NCBI GenBank assembly: GCA_902611135.1
Contig: CACLYL010000008.1
Span: 1-39,407, forward strand
DNA from: an uncultured Fidelibacterota bacterium
Lineage (GTDB): Bacteria > Fidelibacterota > Marinisomatia > Marinisomatales > UBA1611
Direction: 5' to 3'
Length of the DNA: 39,407 nt
A program made the position numbers and the translations under genes. Positions 35,653-39,407 of this stretch are shown piece by piece. How positions within the stretch are numbered: position 1 is the first letter of the stretch; the number at the start of each line of letters is the position of its first letter. Under the pieces are notes generated by a model. The model was not told the origin of the DNA and did not search any database. It saw nothing but the letters and a program-made list of their open reading frames with translations.

Positions 35653-38600
35653 TTATTTTAGTAATAACATTTTCTTAGTTTGATTAAAATCTCCAGCTTC
35701 TATGCTATAGAGATAGACGCCAGATGGTACCTTCCTTCCGAAATTATTCTTCCCATCCCATTGAACTGATTTGAATCCAGCATTTTGATTTTTATTAATC
35801 ATGTTTCTAATTGGTCTACCCAATATATCATATACTATTATCTGAACTTTGGTATCCTTAGGCAAATCAAACCGAATATTTGTATTTGGATTAAAGGGAT
35901 TCGGATAATTTTGATGTAAAGCAAATGTTTTCGGAATTAGCTTATCATCAGAAGTAAGATTATCTTGAATATTAATAGATATAGAGGGCCAAACAATATG
36001 ATTAGTGGCATAGCCTGAGTTATGAAATTCAACCGTAGAATTAAATCCACCTTGTAGAATTAAATTCTCTTTGCTATAGAAAGAAACTACATCAGAACTA
36101 TCAATCATACCTAAAGCATACGAATTTAATCCATTATTCGAAATAAAATCTTTTATATCTATGTTTATTTCATCATTTAATTCTAAGTCAAAAATAGTAT
36201 CTAAAGGGGTAATATTTGATAAATTTAACATTCCAATATTGCTTTCATTTAGCTTCTCAGTCCATGTCGTATCATTAAATTTATACAAAATCATCCCATT
36301 TTCATTTGATCCGACATAGGATGGAGTGATATTAAATTGAATTGAATTTACAATATTTAGATTTATCGGCAAGTCAAATTTGAAAAATGCAAATTTAATA
36401 TTTGAAACTTCTAAATTTTGCATGTGTGATGGCAGATAAGTACTATCTTGAATGCTCATATCTACAGAACGGTCATTTAAGGGATAAAACTTGTCTGCAG
36501 TGCTAAAAGTCCAGCTCTCTCCACTTACACTTCCCGGAACACCTTGAATGGAAACGGACCAATTGTAACTACTATTTGGCATCAAATTCACAAACATTAC
36601 ATTATTTGGATAATCAAATACTCTAACATCATTCAACCCAGGTCCGCTAATGGTTACAGTAGCACTTACACCATTGTAATTTTCTGACCAAGGATAATTC
36701 CATGCAAGACCATATTCTATGGGTACATTTTCTGCACCATTCCTTGGAATTGGTATACTTGGATAATTATATCTATATCCAGGTATCCAGTAAACTGAAT
36801 CTCCGTATTCATATGGGCCAATATCTGGCGCGCTTCCAATGTATGCTCTATTCTGACCGAAGAAAGATTCTCCATGGTAAAAGCTTTCTTCCTGACCATC
36901 ATTAATGCCCTCGATTATCTTACCATTATCGATAAAAACAGATCCTTTCTTAGGCCTAAAATCATATGATTGAAAACGATCATTTTCAAATGGGTCAACT
37001 CCAAATATATCTACCAACTGCTCTGAAGATCTATTTCTATTATCTATCCATGGATTTTCCATTTCAAGTTGTGGAAATGATTGAGACCAATTACCCGCAT
37101 CATCATCTATGGGAAAATGCCTTCCATACCAATTACCTGACTCATTAAGTAAAAACGCTGGATCCGTATTAACTACATCTGCTCCATTATTCGTTGTGGA
37201 AGGATCACCACAGTCGTATGATGAACATGGGAAGCCTCTACCTGCAATAACATTATGAACATTTGTATTATAGTTTCCTTCTCCATTTGGAAGTCCAGTT
37301 TCATGCTCTGCTGTGCCATAATCACCGCAATATTTATCTGGGCGTACAACGACATCACTATCATAATTATCATAAGCTGCCACGTGATAGATATCGTGTT
37401 TATCACCTTTAATACGAAACCCGCGCTTATTACCCACTGAGATTACATGATGTACAAGACCAAATTGTCCAGCACAACTACCATCAAATCTTAAACCATT
37501 CCGATTGGTGTTAAATAGCCAGCAATATCTTGTGGTGGACTTGTGTGCGGCACCTGGACCTCTTCCTATACCAGATCCATCCGTATTTTGATAATGATTT
37601 TCAATCCATGCATATTCTACAAGAGATCTTTTACCTGGTCCAATATTTCCTGACCTATTATGCCTCATTGTGATATATCTCCACGTATCAGAAAAATAAT
37701 TTTCATCATTAGTAATATCAGCATGGCAGTTCGCACAATTATCATCAACCTTTAAATTCCAAAATTCATTTCCAAACCACCCATTATATTCAGCAAGTAT
37801 ATTTTCATACACAGGCCAAAATACTTTTTTAAATCTAAAAATATATGCATCTACAACGTATCTAAATACGCAATTTCGTACTGTGTTATTCAGCCCATTA
37901 ACCATCATATTCCCTCTATGACGCTTATCAATTCCTGCCTCCATCATTTGACGATGCCTTAAACCAACTTCCCAACTATGACTAAAAGTTGAATTTTTAA
38001 ATGTAATGAAGCTTGCATCGCTCGTAAAAACAGCACCGGAACCAAAATGAAAATTATCAAAAGTAATATTATCAGAGTTACGCAGATCCAAACTGTACGT
38101 TCGAACCCGAACTCTTACATTGGTCGAATCTGGAATTTCATCTCCAGGGAAAATATAGAGAGTATTTGTATTTTTATCGAACCCATACTCCTCAATTGTG
38201 TCCAAATTATTTAAATCACCTGGCTCATACCCTCCAACATAAGGTACTCCACCGAGATCAACTGAAAACACCGTATTAGGCTCTGGATTATCCATATTTC
38301 CATAAGTCAAATCTGTTGGATTTTTAAAGTTGACTGGCATAGCAGGAATCACATATCGATCATTTACAAATACTCCATAAATCGTATCTATATGAGTGTT
38401 AGCATTTTTTGAAATTTGACCCATGTCAAGAACTGTTCTATATACCTGGTTTCCATTTAAGTTGTATGGTTCCCAGGTTGCATTGACTTCTACAGTTCCA
38501 TCAATATATGTATCATCACTTTCACCAATAACCTCAATTTTAGGCCCCTCAAAATGGGTTGATTGATTTATAAAATCAGCAAAAATTAGGTCAGTATATC

Positions 38601-39407
38601 TTCCCTCTCTAACTAATATACTTTGGCCTCCTTGAGCATTTTCTAAAGCATCTAGAATAGTTGGATAGGGACATCCGTATGATCCATCCGGTCCATCTGG
38701 GCAATTTTCAGAACTAAGAAATTCAGGCAATATATCTACATGATCTAAGGATGCATGATGTTGGTATGGTGAGTTGTCAATAATTTTAAAATCATCGTTC
38801 GTATCCATTGTATAATAAGCTAGGAGGCCATCTGAATTTCCATTTAATAATCCGTACATATTTTGATTAATTTGAGATTCTGATCTTGTAATATTCCAAA
38901 CCCTTACCTCATCTATTCTTCCAGAAAATCTTGTTCCAATCGAAGTAATTGGAATCAAGGACGGAATAACCCCTGCCCATGAAACTGTACTGTCAATAAC
39001 TTCTCCATCTAAGTACAGTTTTGCTTCATTTCCATCAAAAGTAAATGCAACATGCTGCCATATTTTAGAAGATCTAACATTGGGAACGATTCGATTTTTT
39101 ATTTGACCATTGGATGAAAAACCATAATAGATATCATCGTTTCTGATAAAGGTAATATGCGGAGAGGAATTATTGTACTGATTGCCATTAAATATCAGAT
39201 TTCCAATTAATTTTTGATGATAATCACTTGTTGAATCATTCGAGTAAAATAAAGCTTCAAGTGTAAATGTACTGCCTAAATTGGGGAAATTACTGGGAAG
39301 TTTTATTTCATCTTTTGATCCATTACTGTGATTATTCAAGCCTCCATGTTTTGAAAAACGATCAAATTTAGCGTAATATTGTTTATCATATTCCATTTCA
39401 CTATCAA
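35653..39407 (-). CDS. Giant secreted LamG/beta-helix protein with type IX sorting tail, 5' partial
   Basis: The frame is open to the right edge (D-S-E precede the first ATG at 39396), so the signal peptide and any further N-terminus are missing. Over 1247 residues are seen. About 40-200 form a LamG/concanavalin-like domain (HVAFTFDGNEAKLYLDGEVID, then RIDEVRVWNITR). About 245-830 resemble a right-handed parallel beta-helix as in pectate and chondroitin lyases, with short repeats of N-x-x-x-hydrophobic type and a CANCH motif within it. About 880-970 is an Ig/FN3-like domain, and about 975-1110 is similar to carbohydrate-binding CBM96-like repeats. The end NYPNPFNPNT, VYDILGRP and GVYLYSI is the type IX sorting signal. 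It probably degrades or binds a polysaccharide, in concert with the receptor. Confidence 0.78.
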   Translation of the reverse strand, partial: DSEMEYDKQYYAKFDRFSKHGGLNNHSNGSKDEIKLPSNFPNLGSTFTLEALFYSNDSTSDYHQKLIGNLIFNGNQYNNSSPHITFIRNDDIYYGFSSNGQIKNRIVPNVRSSKIWQHVAFTFDGNEAKLYLDGEVIDSTVSWAGVIPSLIPITSIGTRFSGRIDEVRVWNITRSESQINQNMYGLLNGNSDGLLAYYTMDTNDDFKIIDNSPYQHHASLDHVDILPEFLSSENCPDGPDGSYGCPYPTILDALENAQGGQSILVREGRYTDLIFADFINQSTHFEGPKIEVIGESDDTYIDGTVEVNATWEPYNLNGNQVYRTVLDMGQISKNANTHIDTIYGVFVNDRYVIPAMPVNFKNPTDLTYGNMDNPEPNTVFSVDLGGVPYVGGYEPGDLNNLDTIEEYGFDKNTNTLYIFPGDEIPDSTNVRVRVRTYSLDLRNSDNITFDNFHFGSGAVFTSDASFITFKNSTFSHSWEVGLRHRQMMEAGIDKRHRGNMMVNGLNNTVRNCVFRYVVDAYIFRFKKVFWPVYENILAEYNGWFGNEFWNLKVDDNCANCHADITNDENYFSDTWRYITMRHNRSGNIGPGKRSLVEYAWIENHYQNTDGSGIGRGPGAAHKSTTRYCWLFNTNRNGLRFDGSCAGQFGLVHHVISVGNKRGFRIKGDKHDIYHVAAYDNYDSDVVVRPDKYCGDYGTAEHETGLPNGEGNYNTNVHNVIAGRGFPCSSYDCGDPSTTNNGADVVNTDPAFLLNESGNWYGRHFPIDDDAGNWSQSFPQLEMENPWIDNRNRSSEQLVDIFGVDPFENDRFQSYDFRPKKGSVFIDNGKIIEGINDGQEESFYHGESFFGQNRAYIGSAPDIGPYEYGDSVYWIPGYRYNYPSIPIPRNGAENVPIEYGLAWNYPWSENYNGVSATVTISGPGLNDVRVFDYPNNVMFVNLMPNSSYNWSVSIQGVPGSVSGESWTFSTADKFYPLNDRSVDMSIQDSTYLPSHMQNLEVSNIKFAFFKFDLPINLNIVNSIQFNITPSYVGSNENGMILYKFNDTTWTEKLNESNIGMLNLSNITPLDTIFDLELNDEINIDIKDFISNNGLNSYALGMIDSSDVVSFYSKENLILQGGFNSTVEFHNSGYATNHIVWPSISINIQDNLTSDDKLIPKTFALHQNYPNPFNPNTNIRFDLPKDTKVQIIVYDILGRPIRNMINKNQNAGFKSVQWDGKNNFGRKVPSGVYLYSIEAGDFNQTKKMLLLK

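Noticed and set aside
1-39407. tRNA, rRNA, CRISPR arrays, insertion sequences and integrase genes
   Set aside because: None were seen by eye on either strand; a tRNAscan-SE or Infernal run would be decisive, and in particular would test for a tRNA-Sec gene.

Overview
The window looks like a piece of chromosome from an AT-rich marine bacterium of the FCB supergroup, most likely Candidatus Marinimicrobia (SAR406) or a near relative. The basis is three secreted proteins with the same C-terminal sorting tail (a YPNPFNP motif, then a GVYLYxI strand and a Lys-rich end, as used by type IX secretion), a dockerin-like tail common in that phylum, a large TonB-dependent receptor with a carboxypeptidase-regulatory-like N-terminus, and mostly short single-function genes. 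This taxonomic call is inference. I saw no rRNA, tRNA, CRISPR array, insertion sequence or phage genes.

Layout. Positions 1-560 hold the start of a nucleoside 2-deoxyribosyltransferase-like gene (runs off the left edge) and a CPXCG-type small protein. 674-4313 is an iron(III) ABC transporter, binding protein first in transcription order, then permease, then ATPase. 4509-7788 holds a tiny membrane protein, a TPR/CsgG-like envelope protein, an SfsA-family protein and a secreted CxxCH protein. 7947-15234 holds a DEDD exonuclease on the plus strand, then a minus-strand series: YkoF-like protein, Nudix hydrolase, prolyl oligopeptidase, GreA, aldo/keto reductase, and an acyltransferase with an inserted glycan-binding-like domain. 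15438-24582 holds an XRE regulator, a sialate O-acetylesterase overlapping two small genes, pirin, FabG-like reductase, class III cyclase, SMR pump, flavin reductase and a deacetylase-fold secreted protein. 24803-32420 holds a thioredoxin-like gene with an in-frame TGA, M23 peptidase, 2H phosphoesterase, a decayed region, methyltransferase, GNAT, SRAP, an SDR and several small orphans. 32676 to the right edge is a TonB-dependent receptor 10 bases downstream of a giant LamG/beta-helix/CBM-like surface protein.

The most interesting item is the gene at 24803-25630. Its reading frame is open for 275 codons except for one TGA, which sits exactly at the first cysteine position of a thioredoxin active site (W-TGA-G-G-C). 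A small stem-loop with a GGC loop lies 17 bases downstream. Three confidently called genes nearby (pirin, methyltransferase, M23 peptidase) end in TGA, so TGA is a normal stop here. The simplest reading is a selenocysteine UxxC thioredoxin-like protein, exported and carrying calcium-binding-type repeats and a dockerin-like tail. The alternative is a fresh nonsense mutation.

Most genes look like ordinary housekeeping and accessory functions. The cell-surface genes (TonB receptor with beta-helix protein, acetylesterase, acyltransferase, deacetylase-like protein) fit a life of polysaccharide and organic-particle use, but this is inferred from family membership only.
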